64,000 bases of DNA, taken from positions 15,722,922 through 15,786,921 of the forward strand of contig NC_092678.1 in assembly GCF_964355755.1 (NCBI RefSeq). The letters are read 5' to 3'. The notes beneath the pieces are model-generated. The model was not told the origin of the DNA, ran no database searches, and was given only the letters and a program-made list of their open reading frames with translations. This document shows, piece after piece, positions 45,648-56,125 of this stretch. This stretch comes from Antedon mediterranea. Taxonomy: Eukaryota; Echinodermata; Crinoidea; Comatulida; Antedonidae. A program made the translations under genes and the position numbers. The first letter of the stretch is position 1. Each line of letters begins with the position of its first letter.

Positions 45648-46250
45648 CTGCAAATAAATCAATATACACACATTTCCATAAAGTATTGTAAAACTACTAT
45701 ATAACAATACAATAACTAGAATAACAATCATGTTTTACTACTATTTTTTATAGTACAGTTATGTAATTGTTTTCATCATTTCAGTGGCCGATTTAGACTT
45801 TTTCTGACACACGCATAATTGTCAAAGGCAGGCTAATTTTGCCATTATGAGGTGCAAATCTGAGAGATGGGAAACTATAAAGTGTAGAAACAGATCACCT
45901 CACAAGCAAGCTATTACTGAACCATACAATGTGAGGAAAAAATTATTATTAAAAAGATTATTTGACTGTGGAAAATGGTATGTTCACATTTTAACTTAAG
46001 TTAATATTACGGACGGATAACGTGAATAATGTACGTAGGCCTACAATCTAAATTAGGCCCGATTGGTTGCGCGTGCGAATATAGAACCAGTGCTATACCA
46101 CCGTGCGGAAGGATCAATAACCAACTCCTCTCATAATTGCATTATTTTTCATTTTCATCAAATGAAATATTATAAAAATAAATGTTATATTACTGTGACA
46201 ACAAAAATATACAATTTTCAAAAGTATGATCAATAAGAGAAAACACTCAC
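45648..46250 (-). other. Short intron between A1 and B of cassette 4
   Basis: Collinear with 14370-14900 and 58129-58874 but with a deletion near 46150. No coding sequence and no large insertion are seen. Confidence 0.5.
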
Positions 46251-46322
46251 AGTTCTGTCAATGTTGTCAAACCATCAAACACATTTGCTGGTAATGTTGT
46301 TATTTGATTACTAGATAAAACC
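46251..46322 (-). CDS. LGR LRR exon type A1 (cassette 4), intact
   Basis: This 72-bp phase-2/phase-2 exon has minus-strand acceptor GGTTTTCAG and donor GTGAGTGT. The LRR reads VLSSNQITTLPANVFDGL then TTLTEL, with no defect. It is the farthest-upstream intact LRR exon in the window. The neighbouring B (45589), A3 (43365) and A1 (41201) are broken, so in-frame use would mean splicing over them to 24461 or 10588. Confidence 0.72.
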
Positions 46323-46663
46323 CTGAAAACCGTAAAAAATACGATAAATAAGTATACACAGTACCAAGGGATAGTTACCTGAAATCGTGAACAATGCGGT
46401 AAATAATAATATATAATAATAATTTGTTGTACTATTCTAGAAAAAACAGATAGCTTCTGTAGCCGATTAAGAATTCCATTCCAACAGTACAGTCATTAAA
46501 ATGTATACCAAGGATATAATAATACTTGTTGATGTTACTTTGGTCCTTATTACCATATTATTAAATGACAATGATGCATGTATTCTGCTATTTTATTTTT
46601 CATTGTGGGATTATTTCATCATAGAAGAACAAATTGAAAGATATTACGCTTGAACGTATTGTA
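46323..46663 (-). other. Intron upstream of exon A1 (cassette 4)
   Basis: Collinear with 3825-4200 and 41273-41700. Non-coding. Confidence 0.5.
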
Positions 46664-47397
46664 GATGAAACAGATATAAGTATTAATATATAAATACAAT
46701 AATTATTATTAGGCTTAGTGTCAAACTGTGCCTGAAAATAAACAAGATTCAAAGCACTACACAGCTGAGACCCCCGGTTGAATGACAACGCATTGTTCAC
46801 CCTATACACTTTTATGCGGAACAAAACGATGAATGTACAAAAAGAAATGAAATGTAATTAATTTTATATAAAAAAAATTATGAATTATGGCATATTCAAT
46901 TTTTGATAACTATAAGGATGTTGATTCTCACATTTGTACCGATGCAATTGATACGTCCTAAGTTCACCTAAATACGGATAAAGATTTACGTGTAGGGCCT
47001 ACGTAACAGATGTATCTCATGATCGATGACGATGAAACAGATAAAAGTATTAATGTATAAATACAATAATTATTATTAGGCTTTGGGTCAAACTGTGCAT
47101 GAAAATAAACAAGATTCAAATCACTAGACAGCTGAGCCCCATGGTTGGATGGCAACGCATTGCTCACCCTATACAATGTTATGCGGAACAAAACGACGAA
47201 TGTAAAAAAAGAAATGAAATGTAATTAATTTTATATAAAAAAAATTATGAATTATGGCATATTCAATTTTTTGATAATTAGGCTATAAGGATGTTGATTC
47301 TCACATTTGTACCGATGCAATTGATACGTCCTAAGTTCACCTAAATACGGAAGGCCCGGATAACGATTCACGTGTAGAACCTACGTAACAAATGCAT
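46664..47397. repeat. Two-copy tandem duplication, 367-bp period
   Basis: The block starting GATGAAACAGATA occurs at 46664 and again at 47031, each running through AGGATGTTGATTCTCACATTTG to the CACGTGTAG/TACGTGTAG motif. Other cassettes (4200-4620, 41700-42110, 59340-59700) have it once, so this is a local duplication within cassette 4. Confidence 0.75.
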
Positions 47398-47855
47398 CTC
47401 ATGATCGATGACGATTTCATAAGAGATATATAACATTTGTTCCGCGTGCTCAATAAGCTTATTACTGTAAACACTATTGCCGAATATTTCAGGTAATCGT
47501 AAAAATGTCGAACATTCCTTCTCTTGTGGACAACCGCATAGAGAAACTTGAACATATGAACGCAAACGTAACGTCATGCATCTGAAAAGCCTGTTATGTT
47601 ACCCGGTTCTCAGTCTTCACCTATGACAATTATTTCCCCAGTATATAAGACAATTTGGTAATGCAGAGCATCATGTATATCACATGTGGTGCCTGTAACA
47701 TTAGCTTATGAATTAGATTATGGTATACGATAGTAGGTAATAAATGTGAAATATGTGATGCTGTATTACCGAATTTCCGTATGATATTAGAGAAATCGAG
47801 ATACAATACCAAGAATCAGGTGTATGTTAGACGTTACGCGGCATGGAATGGAAGT
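47398..47855 (-). other. Cassette-4 intron up to the X3 insertion
   Basis: Collinear with 42100-42540 and 59700-60110. It contains a short plus-strand frame starting MSNIPSLVDN at 47506 that is not intact in the sister copies, so it is not called a gene. Confidence 0.45.
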
Positions 47856-48317
47856 CTGTGGAGTCGTGAAATGTGCAAAAAGTCACATTTGTGAAACAAC
47901 AACATTTGTGCAAACACTTTACCTTAAAATGTGCAAACAACCACAAATGTGCAAATCTGTAAAATTGCATAACCCGCAAATGTTTGCACATCTGCGGGTT
48001 AAATGTCATGTTAAATGTAAAAACGATCAGTTTTGACGTTAAATGTGCAAAAGGTATTCTACAAATATTGAAAGCATTTTTTCAACTAAACTCCTATTCC
48101 ATTTTATATTTTTGGTTCGTAGGTCTTTCAGAGTAGAAATAACAATAGGAAAAAGAGTATAATAAATTTATAGTCAACTCGGCCTCACGTCAACTGAGCT
48201 GCGTCAACTCGGCCACATTAAAGTATGGGACGCCAAAAATAGTGTTTATATTTCAATTATACCACATAGTTACGTTCAGTACTGAAATATTTTAGGATTT
48301 AAAAGAATAAAATATCT
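47856..48317. mobile_element. X-family fragment (X3), left end
   Basis: It starts CTGTGGAGTCGTGAAATGTGCAAAA, the reverse complement of the right end of X1 and X2. It includes several ACATTTGTG/CACAAATGT repeats and the GTCAACTCGGCC minisatellite, then joins the X body start (GTGTTTATATTTCAATTATACC) and is cut at about 48317. This copy shows what the intact left terminus of the X family looks like, which is missing in X1 and X2. Confidence 0.6.
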
Positions 48318-48416
48318 TAAGTAAATTTTCTTTTGGATGATCCAAAGTCGAATAAAATTCGTAAACTTACGTTTTCGCGCCGCGGCTCTAGCCAGCTATA
48401 TATATAAATATATAGC
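48318..48416. other. Junction between X3 and the retroelement region
   Basis: Unassigned sequence containing TATATATATAAATATATAG. It begins where X body homology stops. Confidence 0.35.
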
Positions 48417-48682
48417 ATGCATTTTTTTTACACAAACCAAAAGAAATTAGAAAGGTTTTCGTTCTAGACCTATAGGATAATCATTTGTGCTGTCTTTGAT
48501 AAAAATAATGTTTTTCAAATTCCAATCAAATGACGTCATGATAAATAAAAACAATAACATCGCTGTATTGTCACGATATTTTTGGTCTTACTAGTCATGA
48601 CGTCATTTGATTGGACGTGTGAAAATATAATTTTCATCAAAGGAATTGTTTATATTTCTTTTGGTTTATGTATTGAAAATGC
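48417..48682. mobile_element. Palindromic MITE with CRE-like sites
   Basis: The ends are inverted repeats (GCATTTT...TACACAAACCAAAAGAAAT and its complement with a few changes). Further in, AATCAAATGACGTCATGA (about 48525) pairs with TCATGACGTCATTTGATT (about 48597). The whole ~266 bp folds on itself. Each arm holds a perfect TGACGTCA. It lies within or beside the 3' region of the LTR element. Confidence 0.6.
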
Positions 48683-49709
48683 ACATTTGTCTCTTTATCG
48701 TCGATCGTCATCGTCCTAGTGTATTGGGCCTTATGCTGTAAATGTTCAATTAATTGATCATTCCGATTTTATTAGTTGGACTCTTGCACAGTTGCTGTCT
48801 AATCGTTGTTGTGTAATATCATTTCGAATCATATTAAAATCATAAAGAGATTCATATTCCTTAACATTGTGGCTGTGCATGGAAGTCCGGTCTGCAAAAA
48901 CTCAGGCCCGGGATCATTGTTATTGGGCCTGAAAGTGTTGGTGAATTCATAATTATACTTAATATTATATTTATATATATATAATATAATTATATTATTA
49001 TACAATTGAAAGCAAAACCCGTTGAATCTCAAATCATTAGGACTAGAAGTTTGGCTTTGGCAAATAAATACTTCCGTTCAAAATGAAACTCCAACCTCTC
49101 TAATCAAAAGATTGAACTCGAAAACGGACCGTTTTTTGAATTGGGTATGTTGAAACATAACAATATTCATTTAAAAAAGTACATTAATTATGGTATTGAT
49201 CAGTGGCTATAGAGGCGTAAAAACCCTCGGTCAATATCATGTAAAATGCACTGTGGAAGGGTCATTATTAAGACTGCAAAATTGGGCTTATCAACAAATA
49301 AATACTTTCGTTCAAAATTTAAAATCAAGGCTGAAAAATTGGGCTTACCAACAACAAAATATTGTATTATTAGACGCGATAACATCAAGGATAATAAGTA
49401 CTAAGAAAATCTCCTGTTATTGTATATCAATTAATTAATGCTTGAGATTAACGACTCAAAGGTTAAACAAAATATTTGTTACAAAATGCTTGTCGTTCTT
49501 TTCAATATCTCAATATATCGATCATCAAAATTCAAAATTAATCTTTATCAAAAAACTCGTTACAAAATCAATACTTAATTATAATTTTAATTCTCTTTTA
49601 ATACTGAAATCACATTATTATTAAACAAATCTCATCAAATACGTAGACTATGCTATCATTAAATTAGCAAATGTCGTAATTTAAAAATAATCTTGCAAAA
49701 AAAATTAAA
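48683..49709. other. 3' flank of the pol gene, with a short repeated motif
   Basis: No coding frame. A ~45-bp motif around GCAAAATTGGGCTTATCAACAAATAAATACTTTCGTTCAAAAT recurs three times with changes (about 49045, 49275 and 49330). The expected 3' LTR copy of the sequence at 56126-56400 was not found here, so the 3' LTR is missing, replaced or outside recognition. Confidence 0.45.
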
Positions 49710-52700
49710 TCAGTAACTTGTTGCATTATACAAACGTTTTATGAATCGTTTTGGCGATCCACTTATCGGTATCTGTTTATCATTAATGATCTCTTTAATC
49801 AATTTCTCTGTATCGTTATATCTGTCAATATTCCACCAAAATGTGCGATCATTAGATTCTTGTTTTGCTTTATCAGTGTTGTGTTTGACTAAAGTCGGTT
49901 TAGAATACGAAACTAAAACTTGGAAATGTCCTGCTTTAAATCTACCTCGGTTTAATGTAATATTTGAATCATTAGGTGCTGTCATAATTAGATTAGTTTG
50001 TTCCTTGATTTGTTCTTCTTTCATTTGGAATGGGGCTGCTAATCTCATGTTATTCTCTACACAGTCAATGTAAGGTTGCAAGTTAAGGGGTTCTACTTTA
50101 GTTGGATGTGTAAGGGTATCTGATTGCAATTTGGCGGGTGTCCTATCATGTTCGTCTACAAATTCAACATTGGTTTCGTCATTTACTACATTAATGGTGT
50201 TTTGGATTTTATCGTTATTATCATCAGTGGGTTCATTCGACAATTGTTTAAGTTTTTGTAGATGTGTAAAATGTTTGCGTTCTTTAGGCGTTCTCATAAA
50301 ACAAGGTTTCAGTCTCTTATAATTGAATACGTCGCGAAGTATTTCTCCTTTAATCGTCGCTAGGATGTAGTGTGTTCTGTCTAGTACTTCATGAATTACT
50401 AATGGTCCGACCCATTCTGCGGCGATTTTCTTTGAATTTGCCGTTAGTGATGATGATGTTGGCTTATATAAATATACGAGTTGTCCTACTGAGTAAATTG
50501 GACTTTTTTCTAAGCGTTGGGAAATCTTTGAGTTTTGGACGTTTTGTTGTGTTCGCTGTAATTGTAGCATTGTCTGTGAAATGTTTTGAAATTTCTTCTT
50601 GAGATGATGAAAGTATTCTTCATAGGAATGAGACAATCCTGAAATAGGGTTAAATGCTAATGAGGTCAAACTTGGAGGTTGGCGGCCAAAAACTAATTCG
50701 TAAGGGAAGTGGTTTCCTAGATGTGGGGATGAAAACGAGTTATAAGCATAACATGTTGTTGATACAAATCTAACCCAATCTGTTCCGAATTGGTTAAGGT
50801 TGACCTTTAACAGGTCCGATATGGTGCGGATATGACGTTCAACTTGTAAACTACCGTGATTGTGGACGCTAATGATTTTCCTATCAATATTAAGGGTGTT
50901 ACATAATAGTGTTAATAATTTTCCTGTAAGGGAGGTTGCTGCATCTGAAATAAGACGAGATGGGGGTCCAAAAATACTGATTACCTTTTGAATTAGTGCT
51001 TCACAAATTGTTTCGGCATCAATGGATTTCAAAGGTACACAAATCAAAAATCTAGTTATCTCATCACATACTACCACAATATGTTTAAAACCTGAAGGTG
51101 ATGTTGGCATACTCTTAAAATCTAGACTGAGTGTATGAAAGGGACGGTAAGTTGCTGGTACTCGATCGTGTAAAGGACGTAATTTATCGGTTTTGGGACG
51201 AAATTGTTGACATCTAAGACACGCTTGGGTATAATTGTTGACTTTCTCGAACATAAGAGGCATGTAAAATAATTTCCTAATAGTAAGGTAAGTACGCATC
51301 GTACCTTGGTGGCTACTTAACAAATTGTCGTGATACTGAGAAATAACAGTCTCGGCTAAGTTTTCAGGAACAGCTAATTGCAATACAAATTCTCCACCTT
51401 TATCTTGGAAAAATAAACGGAATAGTAAACCGTTGCACAATATGTACTGCTCTGACTTATTCTGAACTGCACGAGCTGCTTTCTTATCAGCTGGAAGGAT
51501 ATCATGAGCTAAATAATCGTAAACTGGCTTAAAAAATGGTGAAGTTTCTTGTTCAACACGTAATTGTTTAACATCTACTGGGAGGTTATAATCTCTAATT
51601 ATCTTTCTTTGAATAACATCCATTAATCTATCTAAGTCTCGTTGTTTTGGGATGTGTGCTGATTTAAATTCAGTTATGTTGGGTACTAGTGGTTTGAGCG
51701 ATGTATACAATTCAACTGGTACATTTCGATGTGTAGTATCTTTGCTTTGCTTACTTTTGTCTACTAGTCGTTCCTCTGGAGGTTGTCGAATGTTTACATT
51801 ACGTATTGGGGGTGGTGTTACGATAGGTGGCGTTATGATAGGCGGTGATCGATGTGCGTTTGTTTGTTGTCTCGTGATTATTTGTGGTGTAGCGGTAGGT
51901 TGAGGTGTAGGTCGCGTGTTTGTTGTCACTGGGTTTTGATTAATGACGGGCGTTTGTACTGGTTTGGGTTGATGTAGGTCAGGTATATTTATTCCCATTT
52001 TCTTGGCGTATGACCTTGTTACTGGTCTGCAAGTAGATGTGTTTGTAATCGGGTTAAGAGATTCAGTCTCTATAATATTAAATGCAATGGGTACAACTTG
52101 ATCAATTTCGGAATCGTCGTCACGAGGGGCTCGGGAGAGAAAATCTGCTAAAACTAATTCAGTTCCTTTCTTATAACCAATTTGGAAAATGTATCCGGAC
52201 AATCGTAATATTAGTTTTTGTAAACGGGGTGTACATGGCTGATCTTTTGAATTCCAAATTTGTACAATTGCTGAGTGGTCTACGAATGCATCAAATTCGC
52301 AACCCTTTAGTAAATGTCGAAATGCTGAAACGTTAATGTAAAGTCCAAATAACTCTAATTCTGTGACGCTATATCGTTGACTGGCTTGTGGTAAGATTTT
52401 GGAATAATAACCTATTATGTGTTCTTTACCGTTTACTGTTTGTGTTAAATATGAACCTGTTGCGGTTCTTGAAGTGTCGCTATATAGCGTAAATCTACCT
52501 TCTTTTCTAGGCATTTGAAGAGTTGGTGGTTTAACCATTAATTGTTTAATTTCGTCAAATGCTTTCTGGTGGTCAGTAGACCAAACAAATTTTCGGCGTT
52601 TACTTGCGAGTGTATGTAACGGACGTAAAATTGATTGTATTTGAGGGAAAAAATGGGATACATAATTTACTGCACCAATAAATCGTTTAGTTTCTTTATG

Positions 52701-54425
52701 GGTTTGTGGGGCTGGCAAATTTCGGATAGCTGCACACCTGTCGCCTAATGGTCTGATACATGCGTGTCTTGAAGAATTAATCAGGATGTTGTGTCCCATA
52801 TATTGCCCTTTATTCTTGAATAACTTACATTTCTTTAGACAAATTCTAAAACCATTTAATTGTAGGGCTTGTAAAACGGAAACGAGGTGCTGCTTATGAG
52901 CAAATTTGTCTTGGCTAAATAAAATAATATCATCGTGATGGGCGATACAGAATTCTCTAGAATTTGGGATTTCATTTAAAATTTCGTCAATCTTTGCTTG
53001 AAATATACCTGGCGAAACGTTTAATCCTTGTGCTAATCTCTTATAATAATAATGTTTTCCACCATGATATGAAGCTATACCTGTATATTGTTGGGCATGT
53101 TCGGCTAATGGTACACAGTGGAACGCTGATTTCAAATCAATTACGCTAAGAATCTGTGAATTAGCGTTACCTATTGTTTTCAAAGTTTCAGCTAATAATG
53201 GGAATGGGTGATTAATACGTTTTATCCTGGAATTTAGATAGCGAAAGTCTGTGACAACTCTTTCATCTTTTGAATTTTTCTTTGAAACAAGAAGGACAGG
53301 GGAAGTATACGATAGGTGTCCTACTGATAAGATTCCTAGTTTGACTAATTTGTTCAATTCGGCCTCAATAACATGTTTGTCTTTGTCTGTCGCGAAGTAT
53401 GGTCGAATAAAAAATGGTTCATCGTTAGAGAGGTGTATGTCAGCTTTGAAGTTTGGGCAGCTAGATAGTTCAACATAAAGTGAAAATCCGTTTCTGTTTT
53501 GTTGTAATGTTTTATACAAATCCTCTTTTTCTCTATGTGTTAAAACGCTGTCTGTTAAATCAACTTGTTTTCTAATTATTTCTTCCTCGGTTAAAGATAG
53601 CAATGGGTCTGTACGTTCTAAATGTGGGTACTTGTTTGCGTTGTCATTGGTCAACTTTATTCTATCTATTGGTAGGTTATTAGTAACTGTTACAAGGTTG
53701 GTTAAGTGAAGGCTCGCGATAGGTTGATGTGTATTTAGAGATACGTTTCTGTTTGTGTTGTTAGTGATATCAATGTTGGTTTCTTCTCTATGTAATTTCA
53801 CTAACATATCTGATGGACAAAGTTTTGAAATATGGGTAGTTGCATGTAGAACAACATCAGAATTGCGTACAAAGGCGGGAACCCTTCCTTTTAATTTAAC
53901 TGTTTTAGTATCACCGGGTTTAAGAAAAATCTTGTGTACTGGACGAAAGCTAAAAATCTTTGGTCTAATGCGAAAGGTGTTTTCCTTAAAATTTAAAGTA
54001 CCGTCGAGTTCAGACAATATTTCGGTTCCAAGTATCAGGTCAATACCTGTTAAATTGTTAACGATTAATGCTGAAATTTTAAATTTGTGTCCTTGGATAA
54101 ATAATTCGAATTGCACTAAGTGGTTGGCATATAAGAAGTCACCGTTACCTAATCGAAATTTAGTTGTGTTCACTTTAATTGGCTTTAGACGCGATAAATA
54201 AAGTGAGGAATTAACGTACGATTGTGAGATTATAGTTCTAGTTGAACCACTGTCAAATAAAGTTAAAACATTTCTACCATCTGGTAAATTTCCTTTAACG
54301 TAATTTCTGTCGTTAAGTAACAAATCGATCTTATCTGAATTCCCTAAGTATTTTGCCTTAAAATTGTCGTATTTAGTATGGGGGGCCAGATTATAGGCGG
54401 CATCTAGTCCCCTTTTTAAAAATCC
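49710..54425 (-). CDS. Ty3/gypsy-type pol polyprotein (PR-RT-RH-IN), intact frame
   Basis: One uninterrupted frame of over 1,530 codons on the minus strand. It is open from the gag stop region (about 54425) and ends at 49710. Order: aspartic protease (TLFDSGSTRTI); RT (VIDLKSAFHCVPL, AQGLNVSPGIFQ, catalytic AHHDDIILFS at about 52927-52955); RNase H (LYSDTSRTATGSYL, ELELFGL, FVDHSAIV, LADFLSRAP); a proline/threonine-rich linker; integrase zinc and core (C-x2-C in CLRCQQ, LDFKSM, SDAATSLTG, SLQVERH); and a GPY/F-like module (AEWVGPLVIHEVLD). The RT active site has His-His in place of the usual Tyr-x before the two aspartates. All other catalytic residues are present. The intact frame suggests a young insertion. 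Confidence 0.88.
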   Translation of the reverse strand, partial: GFLKRGLDAAYNLAPHTKYDNFKAKYLGNSDKIDLLLNDRNYVKGNLPDGRNVLTLFDSGSTRTIISQSYVNSSLYLSRLKPIKVNTTKFRLGNGDFLYANHLVQFELFIQGHKFKISALIVNNLTGIDLILGTEILSELDGTLNFKENTFRIRPKIFSFRPVHKIFLKPGDTKTVKLKGRVPAFVRNSDVVLHATTHISKLCPSDMLVKLHREETNIDITNNTNRNVSLNTHQPIASLHLTNLVTVTNNLPIDRIKLTNDNANKYPHLERTDPLLSLTEEEIIRKQVDLTDSVLTHREKEDLYKTLQQNRNGFSLYVELSSCPNFKADIHLSNDEPFFIRPYFATDKDKHVIEAELNKLVKLGILSVGHLSYTSPVLLVSKKNSKDERVVTDFRYLNSRIKRINHPFPLLAETLKTIGNANSQILSVIDLKSAFHCVPLAEHAQQYTGIASYHGGKHYYYKRLAQGLNVSPGIFQAKIDEILNEIPNSREFCIAHHDDIILFSQDKFAHKQHLVSVLQALQLNGFRICLKKCKLFKNKGQYMGHNILINSSRHACIRPLGDRCAAIRNLPAPQTHKETKRFIGAVNYVSHFFPQIQSILRPLHTLASKRRKFVWSTDHQKAFDEIKQLMVKPPTLQMPRKEGRFTLYSDTSRTATGSYLTQTVNGKEHIIGYYSKILPQASQRYSVTELELFGLYINVSAFRHLLKGCEFDAFVDHSAIVQIWNSKDQPCTPRLQKLILRLSGYIFQIGYKKGTELVLADFLSRAPRDDDSEIDQVVPIAFNIIETESLNPITNTSTCRPVTRSYAKKMGINIPDLHQPKPVQTPVINQNPVTTNTRPTPQPTATPQIITRQQTNAHRSPPIITPPIVTPPPIRNVNIRQPPEERLVDKSKQSKDTTHRNVPVELYTSLKPLVPNITEFKSAHIPKQRDLDRLMDVIQRKIIRDYNLPVDVKQLRVEQETSPFFKPVYDYLAHDILPADKKAARAVQNKSEQYILCNGLLFRLFFQDKGGEFVLQLAVPENLAETVISQYHDNLLSSHQGTMRTYLTIRKLFYMPLMFEKVNNYTQACLRCQQFRPKTDKLRPLHDRVPATYRPFHTLSLDFKSMPTSPSGFKHIVVVCDEITRFLICVPLKSIDAETICEALIQKVISIFGPPSRLISDAATSLTGKLLTLLCNTLNIDRKIISVHNHGSLQVERHIRTISDLLKVNLNQFGTDWVRFVSTTCYAYNSFSSPHLGNHFPYELVFGRQPPSLTSLAFNPISGLSHSYEEYFHHLKKKFQNISQTMLQLQRTQQNVQNSKISQRLEKSPIYSVGQLVYLYKPTSSSLTANSKKIAAEWVGPLVIHEVLDRTHYILATIKGEILRDVFNYKRLKPCFMRTPKERKHFTHLQKLKQLSNEPTDDNNDKIQNTINVVNDETNVEFVDEHDRTPAKLQSDTLTHPTKVEPLNLQPYIDCVENNMRLAAPFQMKEEQIKEQTNLIMTAPNDSNITLNRGRFKAGHFQVLVSYSKPTLVKHNTDKAKQESNDRTFWWNIDRYNDTEKLIKEIINDKQIPISGSPKRFIKRLYNATSY

Positions 54426-54426
54426 T
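54408..54426 (-). promoter_or_regulatory. Putative -1 frameshift site at the gag-pol junction
   Basis: On the minus strand the gag frame ends GAT TTT TAA within GATTTTTAAAAAGGGG. The pol frame, shifted by -1, is open across this point (TTA AAA AGG GGA CTA). The T5A5 run directly at the gag stop is a plausible slip site. It does not fit the strict X-XXY-YYZ heptamer in the gag frame, so the mechanism is inferred. Confidence 0.4.
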
Positions 54427-55372
54427 GCTGGTGGCTAGGGTAGTAATTGTTTGACTGTTGGTATGGGTATGGCGGGGGATAGTTTCCGTAAGAACGGTTT
54501 TGTTGTCGGCAGTACCTTGCTATGTGGCCTGGTTTCCCGCAGTAATAACAGGTTGGGGGAGGTTGTCTATATCTTGGGGTCGGTGGGGTCTGGAATCGGG
54601 GTTTGTATGGGCTTGGGCTTCGGTTTCGTCTTGGGATATAATTTCGGGTGGGGGAACGTGAGCGTCGAGTATCATCATTAAGGGATCGTTTTGTTGTGGC
54701 CATGTCTAACTTGATAGAATTTATCTCATGTTGGAGCGATTCGAGACTATCTGTTTCCTTATTGATATTGAATGAAACTTCCCGTGTGGCATCATCTACG
54801 GAAAGGTCAAGGTAATTTTGTGTGCTATTTACGATATTGTCAATAGTGGCATCGATTGGGGTGGACATGGCTACAGCTGCTCTACATTTTGGTGGAAGGG
54901 TCGAAATAAATTTATTCTTTATCTGCTGGTCAGCGTATCCAATTCTGTCTGCGGCTTGTTTGATTTTGGTTAAGTGTTTTTCGGCATTGTCGCCAGTGGT
55001 GTAAGTAATTGAATCGTATTCTCTTATGTGCGCATAGATTGATTTGTTTTTACTAAACCTGTTGATGAATTGGGTTTTTAAGGATTCCAGTGAATCGAAC
55101 TGCTTTCCCTCAATCCAGAGTCTAGCTTGGCCCTGGAGGCTACGTTTAAAAATACTTATTACATTAATTAATTGGGCATTGTTTACAGGGTTTTCTAAAG
55201 TGTGGGCCTCAAGGTAGTCGGTAAACGATAAGTAATGTGCACTACATTGGTCGTGATCGGTTATGGAACCGTCATATCTTTTGGGAAGGAAATCGGTTTG
55301 TCTTAGGTGGGGCACGGGATGAGGATTGACGGGCTCATTTAAAATTACTTCGTTATCAACAACGTCGACCAT
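54416..55372 (-). CDS. gag protein of the same LTR element
   Basis: An intact 318-residue frame from the ATG at 55370-55372. Residues about 20-190 look like a retrotransposon gag capsid region (QTDFLPKRYDGS, FKRSLQGQARLWIEG, a following helical set). A basic, proline/arginine-rich stretch (RRSRSPTRN, YIPRRNRSPSP) follows. One CCHC nucleocapsid knuckle (CYYCGKPGHIARYC) lies near the C-terminus. It ends where pol begins in the -1 frame. It would form the particle that packages the element RNA. Confidence 0.85.
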   Translation of the reverse strand: MVDVVDNEVILNEPVNPHPVPHLRQTDFLPKRYDGSITDHDQCSAHYLSFTDYLEAHTLENPVNNAQLINVISIFKRSLQGQARLWIEGKQFDSLESLKTQFINRFSKNKSIYAHIREYDSITYTTGDNAEKHLTKIKQAADRIGYADQQIKNKFISTLPPKCRAAVAMSTPIDATIDNIVNSTQNYLDLSVDDATREVSFNINKETDSLESLQHEINSIKLDMATTKRSLNDDTRRSRSPTRNYIPRRNRSPSPYKPRFQTPPTPRYRQPPPTCYYCGKPGHIARYCRQQNRSYGNYPPPYPYQQSNNYYPSHQQDF

Positions 55373-56125
55373 ACTTTATAATAATAATTATTAATCAAAT
55401 ATCAAAAACAATTTAGTGTATATATATGTAAACTCTCACTTTTTCAATCAAGGTTACAAATCAAAAATCAAAATGGTTTTGACTTACCCCAAAGGCTTTG
55501 GATCCAATTAAAAATGAATTAAAGGAATGCAAAAAGTGTTCAAAAATGTTTAAATGTTCAAACAACGAATTAAAGAAATGTTAAAGTGCTCATCAATGTT
55601 CAACTTTTCAAACAACGAATTCAAAAAAAATGCGAAAGGTGTTCATCAATGTTCAAAAAAAGTAAATGTTAAAAAAAAACGATCGAAAGAAAAAAAAACG
55701 GCGTGAAGTTGAAAGTGTCCAAACGAAACAGTTCTTGTCCGCTTGCTTCTGTTTTGATTCTTCTTGGGTCTTCCTCGATTATCTTCTTTGTCTTTATCCA
55801 ATGGTTATAATTTGATAAAGTTTCTGCTTGTCTCGATCTCATTCAAAAATAATTTCAGCTTGTCTTTTGTGTCTTCCTCGATTATCTTCTTTGTCTTCAT
55901 CCAATGGTAATAATTTGATAAAATTTCTGCTTGTCTCGATCTCATTCAAATATAATTTCAGCTTGTCTTTTGAGTCAAAGTAAATTTCTGGTTTTCTCCT
56001 TTCAAACAAATATGGTTATTTTTGTCTTCGTCTTCGTCTTCGTGTCTTGTTAAGTGTTTATTTCTTGTTTTCTCACTCTGTTCCTTATGAAATTCGGGTC
56101 TTCCACCATGTAATATAATGTTGCG
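55373..56125 (-). other. Leader (5' UTR) of the LTR element
   Basis: About 750 bp between the LTR and gag. It contains a two-copy tandem repeat of 103 bp (55768-55870 and 55871-55973; CTTCCTCGATTATCTTCTTTG) and, nearer gag, a repeated AATGTTCAA/AAAAATGTT motif. No frame is maintained. Confidence 0.55.

Noticed and set aside
1840-46322. A VLR-like somatically assembled LRR system, or a Toll/Slit gene
   Set aside because: The LRR cassettes first suggested this. The 7TM hinge/TM1 exon in matching phase at 1-226 fits an LGR receptor, and there is no LRRNT/LRRCT, TIR domain or stalk sequence.
47506-47585. Small protein MSNIPSLVDN... on the plus strand
   Set aside because: The sister copies at 42200 and 59803 change the start, frame or stop, so the frame is not conserved. 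It is ordinary cassette intron.
51652-54201. Plus-strand frames across the LTR element
   Set aside because: They are shadows of the intact minus-strand pol and gag frames.
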